A stretch of DNA of 64,000 nucleotides from Fennellomyces sp. T-0311 (taxonomy: Eukaryota; Mucoromycota; Mucoromycetes; Mucorales; Lichtheimiaceae), in contig JALLLT010000048.1 in the NCBI GenBank assembly GCA_025266875.1, positions 243,320-307,319 of the forward strand. The letters run 5' to 3'. How positions within the stretch are numbered: the stretch's first letter is position 1; each line of letters opens with the position of its first letter. Of this stretch, positions 21,550 to 33,703 are shown piece by piece. Made by a program: the position numbers and the translations under genes. Under the pieces are notes generated by a model. It saw only the letters and a program-made list of their open reading frames with translations. It was not told the origin of the DNA and made no database searches.

Positions 21550-24500
21550 GAATTAAATAGTCCACCGGAATGTGCAATAGAAAACTTGGAAAAGAAACAA
21601 CAAAATTCGGCGTTTCGGTTTTGCATATTTATGAAAAACCTTGTGCCCAATGATCGATAAAGTGGGGAATCACTTTAGAACAATCCCCAACTATCTAAAT
21701 TAGGCACCTTGTACGCCTTGATGCTTTCCAATATCATGCATCCACAAACCAGCCCGCCGTACACAGCCTTTGGGGTTGTTCGGATCAGGCAAGCATCTTG
21801 ATTATTTCGGGAGTCCGTGTTCCTGGTGCAGTTACCCGTTGCCTGGCCTCCTTACCCTAGAACTTTTTTTTCAAGGAGAATATTTGTACAATGAACACGC
21901 GATTTTTCAGCTAAAGCCCCAGAGGTTGGATTAATGAGGTAACCATGACGAAGATTTGTCCTACCTCAAGTCTACTTTCAAACATGTGATTTTGTGCTAG
22001 TTGCCTGGTCAGTGTGCAGCCCAGGAAAGGAATGAACCGGCCTCCACCTTTTCAATCTTATCGACCGACAGTAATCTTGGAGCAGACCCAAAAGTGATGG
22101 TGTCCAAGTTGTTTCTAGGGACAACTCGTCGTTTAAGATCCAAGTTTTTAGTGTAGTAATACATTTTTACAAACCAGGCTAATAACTTCCGTAATATGTA
22201 TTTTCATAAAAAGAAATGTACCTCAAAGTATAGCTTATCGTTTATTGATTACAGTAACATTCCCAGCCGAGTTCATACCCAAACAATGGCGCCTGTTACG
22301 TATTGCATGAATCAGAGCGTCTGAAAAGCTCGGCATTCGGCCTTTTTTGGATTTACTGGGGCCAATGAGCGCTCTTTAATTAACCATGCTATACTAGTGT
22401 GAATATCAGCATAACAATAATGACAACTCAGCATATCGATTGTCGACTAGGATATCAAATTGAATGTGTTATAACTGTGTAAGGATCACCATCCTGCTTT
22501 TCATGCTAGTCATTAATTTTTACTACTATTGATATAGTTGAAACAGTGTACATACATAGGAAATAATCTAAGTGTTTATTTGTACGATGAGTGTAAAAAG
22601 AAATTCTAAAAGTAAGCTTGATATTCATAGCTGCTGCAGCGAGGACCTTGTTAATACGCCCATGGCTATACAGTATTAAAGCCTCAAATACGCTTATTAG
22701 TAATGAATATTATTCCTTACAAGCAAAACGTTCAAGAAACTCAGATTATTTATATCACCTTAACCAGCTTAAGCGGATATGCTTAACTCGCATGTATTAG
22801 TAGCTTTGCACTCTCGGCTCGCTCCGGCGGGTCAGCCGTAGATTAAAGTCAATACGTAGGAGTAATTGAAAAAGAGTTGATTATAGGCAGTTATGAGTAC
22901 ACGAGTTAGACGTTTTCGTAAGGATTACGGAACGGTTATTACCGAACTTGAATGTTATGACGATGACAATATGCTTACTAGAGAATCTAAGAAAGAGAAA
23001 AGAAGAAGTACGTACTCATGTCTACTGCATAGGATATTGTCACTTTTTCCTAAATCTAATAATCTTGATAGAGCTGCCAAGAAGGTTAAATATAATTTTC
23101 CCAAGATTTCCCTTTTGCCGAACAACAAAATTGTGTATATGTATAGATATCTTACAAATAATGGTAGCGGTTTCGTTCGTGTTCCATGAATAAAAAATAC
23201 AAAATTTCATAGGTACTTCCTCTGTCTTTTTGAATTCTACGTACTGCAGGCTTGAAGAGTTATCGAGCGCTTTTACGTTTGCCATATTAGCCACGAATAT
23301 ATTTATCCGTACCCCTCACGTACTCTTAAATTGCAAATATCTACATAACATTTTTACATGATTCTAAATGTTTGTATAAGAAATAACGCGAGGATCTGCT
23401 TTTTTGGTAAGCATAAAAAAAGAAAGCACTTCTAAAAAAAGCTGTCCGATACAACGATATAAGATAAAAATCGTGTTCCATCAAAGGTTTCTTAGTAAAA
23501 ACATCTTAGCCCAATTTTAGCTCTCCACCTACAGTCAGTAGTTCAACGGAGGGAATTACGCTTATATCGTCTTAATATGCATAAGTAGTAAAAGCTGTAA
23601 ACTATAAATAAAAGTAGCGGCCTGACGCTTAGCTATGGTCATAGCACTTATTATATCGTCTAAAGTGCTTGGTTATATTAATTCTCATCCATTAAAGTAA
23701 ATACCACGTCTGTGTTCATAGATATACCTGGCTATCATCAATAGTCCAATGGTGGTGTGTACTTTATGTATCGTAAAAATGTACTGTAACCTTTTAGATT
23801 TAAAGTTGATATAAGTCAATGCACACGTAGCCACCCGTCTAACTCATCGATTCACTTACTTCAGAGCACATGCCATTCTCTATTGTATGTATGTATAGCC
23901 GGGAGTATAGTAGAGTTACCACTGTCAACAAAATCCCGGCTTTATTTATCCGTAAAGCGGGCTGTGTAGTAATCGATTGCTTATAATATGTATAGGCCTG
24001 ACAACAGTTATCGTATTCTTAACAGATGTATCTATTTCAATCCATTCTCAATTCTATTTTTAAAAGAATTCCCACTTCAGCGCAGCACGTTATTGGGAAC
24101 CAGAATGACTTTCCAAATATTTCTAACCGTTTTTATTGGTTTTACAACTACAGCCAGTAATAGTAAGCCCCGCAAACGAGAAAAAACATATTGCCGGGGG
24201 GGGGGTTTTAATATGCATAGCATCCATTACTTTGACAGCAAAAGTTTCAACCACAATAAAAGAAGGGGTCGTTTTGTAAGGATAATACTATTCCCTTGTG
24301 TAATGTATAAAGCAGTTCAGTCTTGTATTACATTATCATCTACGACAACATGTTAGAGTAGAGATGTTTACCAAGGAATTGGATGCCAAAATAAGCAATC
24401 ATTTCGAAATATAGACTATTCTTATTTCGCGTAAGAATAGGGAACAGTACGTTAATGATGCTTAAATGAAAGTTGAAGTGTCGCAATGTTGCAACAACTC

Positions 24501-24722
24501 ATTTTCGGTACTTGAATTTTTTGCCGTTAAAAAGGTTGGTTGTAAGGTTTCAGTTCTTGTTAAAAGAGTTAGTATCATGTACGGCATCGAGGAGGAGATA
24601 GTCATCCTCTGTCGAGTATTCAGTTTATTCGCCATTAACATTGCTGTTTATTCTTAGTTTCTGTTAAAAAACGTACACAGGCAGAGACCTTATATTAATA
24701 GAAGGTTCATTGGCAGCCGACA
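21550..24722. other. AT-rich intergenic island, 3.2 kb
   Basis: No gene with homology. The longest ATG frame is 98 codons at 22893-23189 (listed separately). There is a run of ten G at 24186-24195. Short degenerate-looking frames on both strands suggest old decayed DNA. The right end is the promoter side of the RhoGEF gene. Confidence 0.4.
22893..23189 (+). CDS. Possible small basic protein, 98 aa
   Basis: ATG to TGA, 98 codons in otherwise gene-poor DNA. The start MSTRVRRFRKDYGT and the stretch RESKKEKRRSTYS are strongly basic, while a middle segment is hydrophobic. No family recognised, no splice partners. In AT-rich DNA a frame of this length could be chance. Confidence 0.2.
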   Translation: MSTRVRRFRKDYGTVITELECYDDDNMLTRESKKEKRRSTYSCLLHRILSLFPKSNNLDRAAKKVKYNFPKISLLPNNKIVYMYRYLTNNGSGFVRVP

Positions 24723-27700
24723 ATGTCTGGTCAACAACAAGGAGCATACGATACTGGTGTTCCTCCCGGTACTATGGGTGGTCTCGTACATTCTATCGAT
24801 AATTACATGAACGAAATGTCTTCGGCTCAGTCCGGCCACATTGTTCCTCAACCACGCGGTCAATCTCTTCAGCATCGGCCCACCGTCACTGACTACGGTC
24901 ATCAGGCCACCGTATGTAGTTTGTTTCTATAATGGTCTTTTGTTTTCAATGGAACTGAAAAAAGCAAACCAAACAATGCGTATATAGAATGCGCAGTATG
25001 GAGTTGGTTACTATGACTACTATGGTGATAGGCAACAAACGCAGCAACGCCAAGATATGACTTACGAGCAGCCACAGCAATCGATGAATAATCAGTACTC
25101 TGCTGCTCCATATCAAAATGGGTCTTATGCCAATGAGTATGGCTATTATGACAACAGTGGCTATGCGCAGTACCAACAGCATCAGCCCACGACGCCAATG
25201 CCGAACCGCTCGACCAGTGCCAACTATGGTATGGCGTATCCGCCTCAGAGACTCGTTGATCCATCAGGTCCACCACCGCCACCATCGCATACCTACAGCA
25301 GTGCTACGTATTCGCCTCCAGTCGCTGCAGCGCAGCCGTACGGACAGCAAGACTATCAGCCCCGTGCTACGCCTCCGGGATCGCCAGCTAATCGTCAGTC
25401 ATATGTACTACCGCAACAGCCACCACCTCCCCCACCGGTAGGCTATACTACTATGGGATATTCGCAACCAAGCAGCAGTTATTCTCGTCCATCGTCGCAA
25501 GATTTTGGTCGATCTGATACGACAAATTCGGCTCATCGACGCACTCAATCCTCGCTGAAGAATACGATCATGACTATCGAAAGACCGAAATATACCAGGC
25601 CTGCAGCTATCAACACATCACAAGTCGGGGAGGACGAAGAACCAGAGTTTGTTCCCGTTTCTCCGATCTCGAGTGACGATGAGGATGATTTTGGATATTC
25701 AGGTCCAAGCCCTGTTGTTTCAAATCAAAGTCCTGTACCTCCTCCTACTGCATCGCCCACATCACCGCCGCCAGCGCGGTTCTCTGTTGTGACTCCTAGA
25801 AAACAAGAAGGAGCTTCTCATCATCAGGAGATCGAAGAGGAGAAGGAGTCTGAGCAACGTCCTCCACCAACTCAACGAGACTCGTCCATGTCAGTCGAGA
25901 GCAATGTGGACTATGCGATTTTCTCAGAATTGTCGGTTGCGTTCAGAAGACGTATGAAGCGTATCACGAATGTACGTGAAGTGAACAGTTCTGCCGAATA
26001 TCCAGAATCATTCAGTGGCCATGAAGCGATCGTAAGTTATATTTTTTTATATTGCAAATAAGGTAGAAAAAAAAGGTACTCACGTTCTCATGTTTCACAG
26101 GATTTGCTGCAGGAGATTTTATCCGATAAAGGGATTCCAGATGGTTACTGCATTCTTATTGCGAACGCCTTGATGAACTGCACGCCGCCATTGTTCCAGC
26201 CAATCCGTCAGAACCACAAATCTTGGATTACGAATGAAGTATACAATTCCTCGGACAAGTTTTATACTTTTGATGAAGATGATACGGATGCGGATACTCC
26301 GGTTGGTGTGTTTACCTCGTTGGCAAAGTGTTATGTCAATGGTTGTGAACCTGGTCAAGGTGGTTGCTATGCGCCGAGATGTCCAAATAACCCAGTTGTA
26401 TTTGAGAAGGATATTATGGTAATAAGAGCTCAGGAGTGGTGTCTGAATTGTGCTCATTGTTTTTGTTTAGACGCACGCGGGTCTTTCGCGTCGCTCCTCG
26501 ACGAGATCTAATGTATCTGTGGATGATACAAAGGTAAAGGTGCTTCGGGTCCGGCATAGTAAATGGGACTAAAGATGTGATGCTAGTCTTACCCACATCA
26601 AGCATGGGCTGAGCGTGTGCCCCGAGAGCTGCTTGAGAGTACACCCAAAAAGGAGCGTGAGCGACAGGAGGCGATCAACGAAATGATTTACTCTGAAGAA
26701 GTTTATCGTGGTGATTTGGATACTTTGCATGAGGTACGGGGATTTTTTTGGTCAAAAGTTGAGCCTTTTGTAAACTGACAGCTTGAGGATAGGTTATCGT
26801 TGAACCTTTGCGTCGATCCGGCGTGATTGATGAGGCACGTCGTTCGCAATTCATCCGAGAAGTTTTCACGAACTACCAGATGTTACGGGATTTAAGCAAC
26901 GCATTGTATCGAGATCTTCTTGAACTTCAACGACGAAACGATCAAAAGTGTGTGCCGCAAATTGGTGATATCCTTGTGGACCATTTCACGTACTTTTCCG
27001 ATCCCTACACGACGTATACTCCAAATGTACACCTTGCCGAGTACAAGGTCAGGCAAGAACGACTACGCAATCCTGCTTTTGACAAGTTTATCAGCGACGC
27101 TGAAGGCAACCCTCGCATGAGACGTTTGGCGTTCCGTCATTTCTTGTTGAATCCAGTGACTCGTATGCAGCGATATCCTTTGTTGCTCGAAGCGATCATC
27201 AAAAAGACACCAGAAGATCATGATGATCGCAAGTACTTGCTCACATGCAAGAAGCTGATCCAGACAATTGCGCAAAGTTCTGATTTCCAGTCGGCGACCG
27301 TTAAGCACCATGTGGAGATCCTGGAGATCAACAATCAGCTGACATCAAAACAAGGCGAGAGCCATGATTTACAGCTTCAGGACTCGCATCGTAGAATATT
27401 CCATCACGGTGATTTGAAACGGCGTGCACAGGCTATCGAAGTGACGGAAAAGTCGGATATCCACGCATTCGTGTTTGACCATCTATTTTTGATGACAAAA
27501 TTTACGAAAAAGGCGAATGGCGAAGAGTATCGTATCTGGAAACGACCGATCCAACTCCAAATGTTGTTTGTCCAGAACAATGGAGATTATACAGGCGGTG
27601 GTACGGTGTACAACCTGCAAGGCTCGCCATCGACGGCTAGTGGAGCAGTTCCGTTGACGCTGCAGCATTTGGGCCAGCGTGATGGTCTGTATCACTTTTT

Positions 27701-29206
27701 CTGTAATTCAATAGACGAGCGGGATAAGTGGATCAAGGCAATCGAGGACGCTAAGGCTGCACTAAAGAAGCGACAAGGAGACAACGACGTGTTTGAGATG
27801 CGTACCTTGGATGATAATTCGTTCAGATACTTTGGCGCGGCCAATTCGATGGGTGGTCAGGGTCGTATCAGTTGCTCGGTACCATTCAGTAAGTACTTTT
27901 TTTTAGCAAAAAGGTTGTGGGGTTGACAAGTCTCCTTTATTAGTGTCGATCAATGGAGAGCAAAAGATTGTCATTGGCACTGACGTGGCTGTTTTCATAA
28001 AGTCATTACAGCAGCCCGGCGAATTGCGACGTGTCCTCACATGCGATAATGTCACTCATATGGCTATCATGGAGCGACAGCATATATTGCTCGTCTTAGC
28101 AGGTAAGCAGAGAGTGACGTATTTATAACGGCATACTAATCGAAGTATGTGTGACGATAGACAAGGTACTGAAGGCGTATTCAATCGATGCACTGGATGC
28201 ACCAGCAAAGTCAGGCAGGTCATCAGAACGATCGGGCCATGAAGTTGCGCAAAATGTCAACTTCTTCCAAGTGGGCTATTGTAACAACAAGGATCTGGTT
28301 GTGTACAAGAAAAAGAAGTCCACTAGCAGTGTATTTGTGGCTGTGGAACCCATCTGCGATCTGCGTGATCCCAAGAGCGAGAAGTTATTGACGCAGCGCA
28401 CTGGATTGTTCTCTAGGGGAACTTCAAGTCATTCGTGGTTCAAGACGTACAAGGTAGTGAAAAAGTGTGGTGAGATTAGTAAGAGGCTGAATTTAAAATG
28501 ATGGATTTATGCAGGAGTTCTACGTTGGAGCGGAGGCCAGCAACATTCACTTCCTGAAGTCTAAAGTGAGCATTGTTGTGGAGGCACGAGGTTTCGAAAT
28601 CATCGACCCGGAGAACTTGGGTGTCGGAGGACGGAACATCCCCGACAGCGCGAACCCTGAATTCAACTTTATCCAGCGCCATACTGAACCGCTGAAGCCC
28701 GTGGCCATGTATCGAATCCAGGACAAGTTCCTGCTCTGCTACAACCGTTTTGCCTTTTACGTCAACAACCGTAATGGATCATTGGTGCAGCGTGGCTCGG
28801 GAAGGTATAGTCAGCTTCCATTATTAATGACGCAGTTGCTAAAGGCGGAATATTAGGTCTTCGCTCCTGTGTCAATGGAACGGTAATCCAGACCACATTG
28901 TATATCAACACCCATATATCATTGCTGTGGATCAGCAATTTATTGAGATTCGACACGTGGATACGGTAAGTGTTTTATGGAAGAGTAGAAGGAGACCAGA
29001 GAGCTCACTTGCCTTTTTAGGGCGAACTGGTACAAATCATTAAAGGCGATAACATACGTCTCACGCACTTCAACGGCAGCGGTGACACACCGATTATCCA
29101 TATTTGCATGAGCCATTCGCAGAGACCAGACATGCAATACCTGTTCTACCTGTACCTCACCCAGCAGCACCAACAACGTACCAACAGTGGATACCCCCGC
29201 AGATAA
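24723..29206 (+). CDS. Rho guanine-nucleotide exchange factor (Rom1/Rom2 type)
   Basis: Model: exons 24723-24911, 24988-26031, 26101-26418, 26471-26533, 26587-26733, 26793-27888, 27944-28102, 28161-28453, 28515-28804, 28857-28965, 29021-29206; 1297 aa. Activates Rho1-type GTPases in cell-wall integrity and polarity. Order: Gln/Tyr/Pro-rich disordered N-terminus (1-370), DEP domain (about 371-520), DH domain (about 560-755; IYSEEVYRGDLDTLHE, NPVTRMQRYPLLLEAI), PH domain (about 790-900; ...ERDKWIKAIEDAK) and CNH/citron domain (about 940-1275). This is the exact Rom2 architecture. The second exon could begin at 24988 or 24997, both in frame. The next gene on the same strand is a RhoGAP. Confidence 0.92.
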
Positions 29207-29628
29207 AAACAAACAGTGTATTTAACAAAGATGATGTAACTCTAAACCTGTGCACAGACATGGGGAGGATTTAAAATAAGAAATGGCCCACGTGCAGTCA
29301 GAAATACCAGAATAGCCCTGTTGCCGACAGGGGAAGCTGTTGAAGGAGCTGTCGCAGAAGTAACAAAGTCGTGCAGGAAGGGAAAAGGCCCTCCCCTAAG
29401 GTGCTGTCAATGATGACCATTGGGTGTTTTCTTCAGGCCCGCCGGATAATGCAAAAAACAGAGCGGGCAGTAATCACATTTTGGTGATCCGCCCGAACTT
29501 GTACGAAATATATGGCAGCCAATACCGTTTCATATGCCTTTTCGTGTTGCATAGGCCAAAAACACGCCTTTTTTTCTTTCTGAAACAACTAATTGCCCCG
29601 CAGGTTGCCCGACCCCCTTTTTGCCATC
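29207..29628. other. Spacer between RhoGEF and RhoGAP
   Basis: 422 bp holding the RhoGEF 3' flank and RhoGAP promoter. A CT-rich block with poly-T lies at 29560-29580 close to the ATG at 29629. No TATA box evident. Confidence 0.4.
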
Positions 29629-32096
29629 ATGACAACGTATGATTGGGTCGAGGTACACGATCCGCATACAAAGCTTGTGTACTACGCCAATCCAGCAAGT
29701 ATTGCCGATGGCTCATCTCGGCCTGTTACTGACAACTTTTTACTCCAGCTCACGGGCGAATGTCTTTGGGACCAAAAACCGGCCGTGGGGACAATGTAAT
29801 AATAGCCAAACTCTATTGTCTTGACTTATTGACGTGTGCCGCATAGAAAACCCCGGAATCCCGAGGGCGATTGGTGGGAGTTGTGGGATGACAAGAACAG
29901 TTTGCCATATTACTACCACACGGAGCATGGTCTTACTCAGTGGAATAAACCTATTGATCAGCCCGTTATTTCGCTTGTCAAAATACAGCAGGTTTGTTTA
30001 TTGAGAGTTGCCTGTGTGGGGGGTTGGCAGTTTTTACATCTAAAAAAGCAATACATGGGTAGTCCTCTCCCACTGCACAAAAACGACTTTCGATAAAGGA
30101 GCCCCCGTTGAATAAACGACATAGCCGATCGATGGATTTGGCGCCGACGGTCAAAGTGCTGCGACCGACACCCCAGCGATCGACATCCGAAGAGAACAAT
30201 CCAGGCTTTCTGAAAAAGATGGTCTTGAATCCACCGACACGGAAGACTAGTTTAAGCAAGGTTAGAAATTAGTTGTCATGGAGATGTTGCTATGGTGATG
30301 CTGACAGTTGTTGCCAGCGCCAATCGACTTTTTCGTTATCCCATTCTTCGATACAATCGGCTTTTGCTAATTTTACACGAAGCAAAAGGCAGCAGCAACA
30401 GCAGCAGCAGCAGGTCAGTGCACCAATCAACAATCCAGGTAAATTGGTTGCTTCCCCCTATCTTCAATGGAGTTCCCTCTTGGCAATGCAGCTCCCCTTC
30501 TTTCTCTACATCTTTTTTTAACTTCTTGTCTTTATATAGAGGCTAAGGCTTCTATGCATCCATTGAACGGATCCATGATCGACTCGGTTTCTGTATGTCC
30601 ACCACCACCCGCACCTCCCAATCTGCTGGCTCAGATCAATGATCGACCGGTCGCAAACGGGGACAGGTATTTGCAGTGAGAGCAAGATTCCGCAAGGTTT
30701 ACTGAACTGACGATTAGCTTGCGGATGATACTACCAACAAACTTGCAACACGATATCAACCAGTTTGCAATCGATGGGTTTGCACAAAAGTACTTTGCAA
30801 CGCATAAGCGCGGGTTGTTTAGGCGGCGGGTACCTATGAAGGAAATGTTAGAATGGACAAAGGTAACCCGGTTACATAAGAACGTAAAGAGAGGGAGAAA
30901 GTATTAACAAGTGGTCGCGATCACAGGATTCGTTACATAAACCACTCATGATGTTGAACAAGGATCTACACAAGGATGCGCTTCGGTGTTTCCGAATGAT
31001 CCAAATGGTGATGGGCGATCGGCATCGACCACGACACACAAACGATACCGAAGATCTGCAATCTATTCTGAGCTGCGGAATTACAAAGGGACAGATGCGC
31101 GACGAGATCTACGTTCAAGTATGCAAGCAACTTCACAACAACCCGCGCGGGTCGAGTATCCGAAAAGGTTGGGAGATCTTGTGCGTAGTCACGATCACAT
31201 TTCCACCATCGAAAAACCTCGAGTCATATCTGACACAGTTTGTACAACAGCACCACCAAGTCAGTGAAAACGATGTCAATGTCATGAGTCAACATGTTTC
31301 GGCCAAACTGAAACGTATCTGCATCCGTGGCGCCAAGGGTAAGGTTTTGACAGCAGCGGAAATCGAGCGGGCGAAAATCGCGCCTTTCAAGCCATCCGTA
31401 TTTGGTGAATCTCTGGAAATGATCGTGGGCATGTCTCAGCATAACACAGACGATCTCAAGATACCCCGCATTGTACCGTTTTTGGCAGATGGAGTCATAC
31501 GGCTCAATGGACAGCAGTCCGAAGGCATCTTCCGGGTACCGGGCGACGCCGACGATGTTACGGAATTGGTAAGGGTGGCCCATTGATGTGCGAGATTGCG
31601 TTAAAAATAGTAACCGTTATTCTGTTAGCGAGTGCGGATAGAGAACGGAAACTACGATATGGCTGGGATTACGGATCCAAACGTCCCTGCATCTCTGCTG
31701 AAATACTGGATTCGGGACTTGCCTGAGCCGCTCATTGCGACGGACTTATATAACAAATGTGTGGAATGCGCGGAAGATATTGATGTTGCCATCGAGATAA
31801 TCAACTCACTGCCGGAACTGAACCGACGGATCGTCCTGTACATGCTCAGCTTCTTGCAAGAGTTTATCGACCCAGAGGTGATCAAGCATACCCTGATGAA
31901 CGTGCACAACCTTGCCATGGTGTTTGCTCCGAATCTATTGCGATGTCCATCGGAAAAACTGACGACGGTTCTGGAAAACTCCAAATACGAACAAGCGTTT
32001 CTGCGTTGTTTGCTACTACAATTGGACGCCGACAAGACAGCATGTGCTCATGATACCAACGGTGACAGGATAATAGGAACAAAGAAGGTGGCCTGA
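29629..32096 (+). CDS. RhoGAP with two WW domains and MyTH4 (ARHGAP39/Vilse-like)
   Basis: Model: exons 29629-29795, 29847-29991, 30099-30260, 30318-30438, 30540-30666, 30718-30862, 30927-31568, 31629-32096; 658 aa. Switches off Rho-family GTPases. WW1 (DWVEVHDPHTKLVYYANP ... GECLWDQKP) has an unusually long loop; WW2 is WWELWDDKNSLPYYYHTEHG with QWNKP. A linker with poly-Gln and Pro-rich stretches follows, then MyTH4 (about 255-420; GLFRRRVPMKEMLEWTK, KGWEILCVV) and RhoGAP (about 450-640; arginine finger in GIFRVPGDAD near residue 492; LKYWIRDLPEPLI; NLAMVFAPNLLR). This matches animal Vilse/ARHGAP39. WW domains should bind Pro-rich ligands; the upstream RhoGEF has such stretches. Confidence 0.92.
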
Positions 32097-33703
32097 TTTT
32101 GATTTACTATCTAAAATATATATATATATATACGACACGCAAAAATGAAAATTCATCTTATGATGCAAGATTGACCACGTTTTTTCTCGAAAAAACAAAT
32201 GATCGCCCAACTGACTAAGCCTGCTTGAAAGTTTAACGCGGGGTAATAAAAAAAGGATGCTAACTATCAACAAATAAATTTGGGCGAGAATCATTGGCGT
32301 GTCGGGGTGCAACCGATCTGAGATTTTATTTATAGCACACATTTGCCGATCTTCCAGATTCCTGGAAACGTTGCTTTTAATATTGCAATAGACTCTAATT
32401 GAGCTGCATGTGCATAACATTTTATATGCATCTGTTGCTATGGTAACGGAAGATGCATGGAAACAAGCTTCCTCGTTCATGTTTTCCATGAAATCTGTAC
32501 GCATATGGTAAAAACGAGTTCCATGGACGCTTTTTGGATGGTAAGCGGGGGGATCTGCAGAAAAAAGATATGAAAAATGTCCATTTGGCGTAGGGTTTCA
32601 CAGAGCAACGGTGGGCGAACTCCGCATCGACGTGCAAAAAAAAAACCGAATGTTGGGCGGTGTTTTTAGGTCTCCTTTTATATTACATTACATGTGTTGA
32701 ATGCTTCAAGAAACAAGTCAAAAGAAGGCGTGATCAATTTTACCTCTCATTGTGGAACATTTGTATTTCCAAAAGCAATAGGTCCGCTCCAAAACCCTGC
32801 TAGCTCTTTTATTAAATGTAAAATGAAAAAAAAGTTTGGGTCGATTGGCTCGATATGTTAGGCTTCTGACGCGAGATTAATGATTCTGGAAAAGGGATTA
32901 CTTGCGAGGTCTCCTTTTAACCTGCATACAGCTCCCCCCTCCATAAAGGCGCTCGACAGATTTCCATGGTAACTGCGTCTGCATTTCGGGCATGTCAGAA
33001 CAGAATAGCAAAACAAGTTGTAATAAAAATAACGGGGGTGACACGAAATTCTGACGGCAATATAAAAATTACGTATGCCCTGGAAGGATCGTCCCAAATC
33101 TTTTTTTGCTATAAGGCGTAACACGTGTGCGGTGCACGATAAAACTCAATTTGCCATGTGAATGGAAAACGTTAACAATAGCTTTGGGCGAATTCACTGG
33201 TTCCGTTTTATTAAGAATGGTAACACTCTACTAGAGTGTGCGAGTTGGTGCGACGCCATCTACGTTTGTATTCGCTTTTCATTTAAACAATGGTGATAAG
33301 GGGACGGCTGATACGTGGGCGCTCCCCCACCCTCCTAAGATCCTTTGACAGAAAATGGAGTGCGCGTAGCACGAATCTTGTAGATATCTTTGTCGCCGAA
33401 TCATTTCTGCGTTAATTGAGTGGGTCCTTCGGAGTTCGCGTATCATCTACCCAAAAAGGTACAGATCGGATCGCTTTGGACGAGAGACGTTAAAGAATTA
33501 GATATTTTATTTGGCACTTTTTTCGCTTTCCCTTTTTTTCTTCTTCTTCGGTTCTTTTAGACGTGTGACATGACCTGTCCGTCATAAACTTTCTTTCTAT
33601 ATATTACTTTTGTATATTTACTATAAACCTCCCCTGGGCGCTGTGGATCAGCTTTTCTCGATCGTTTTTTTAATACAACAAACCCTGCCATTCCGCCATC
33701 TTC
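32097..33703. other. Intergenic, 1.6 kb, with (TA)n tract
   Basis: An alternating TA run sits at 32115-32132 just past the RhoGAP stop. The remainder has no supported gene. The last about 200 bp before 33704 are pyrimidine-rich promoter-like DNA. Confidence 0.45.

Noticed and set aside
24186..24195. Run of ten G
   Set aside because: Lies in gene-free DNA; no function can be argued.
29698..29747. Possible 50-nt intron in the first WW domain of the RhoGAP
   Set aside because: Removing it shifts the frame, while reading through stays open; kept as a long WW loop.
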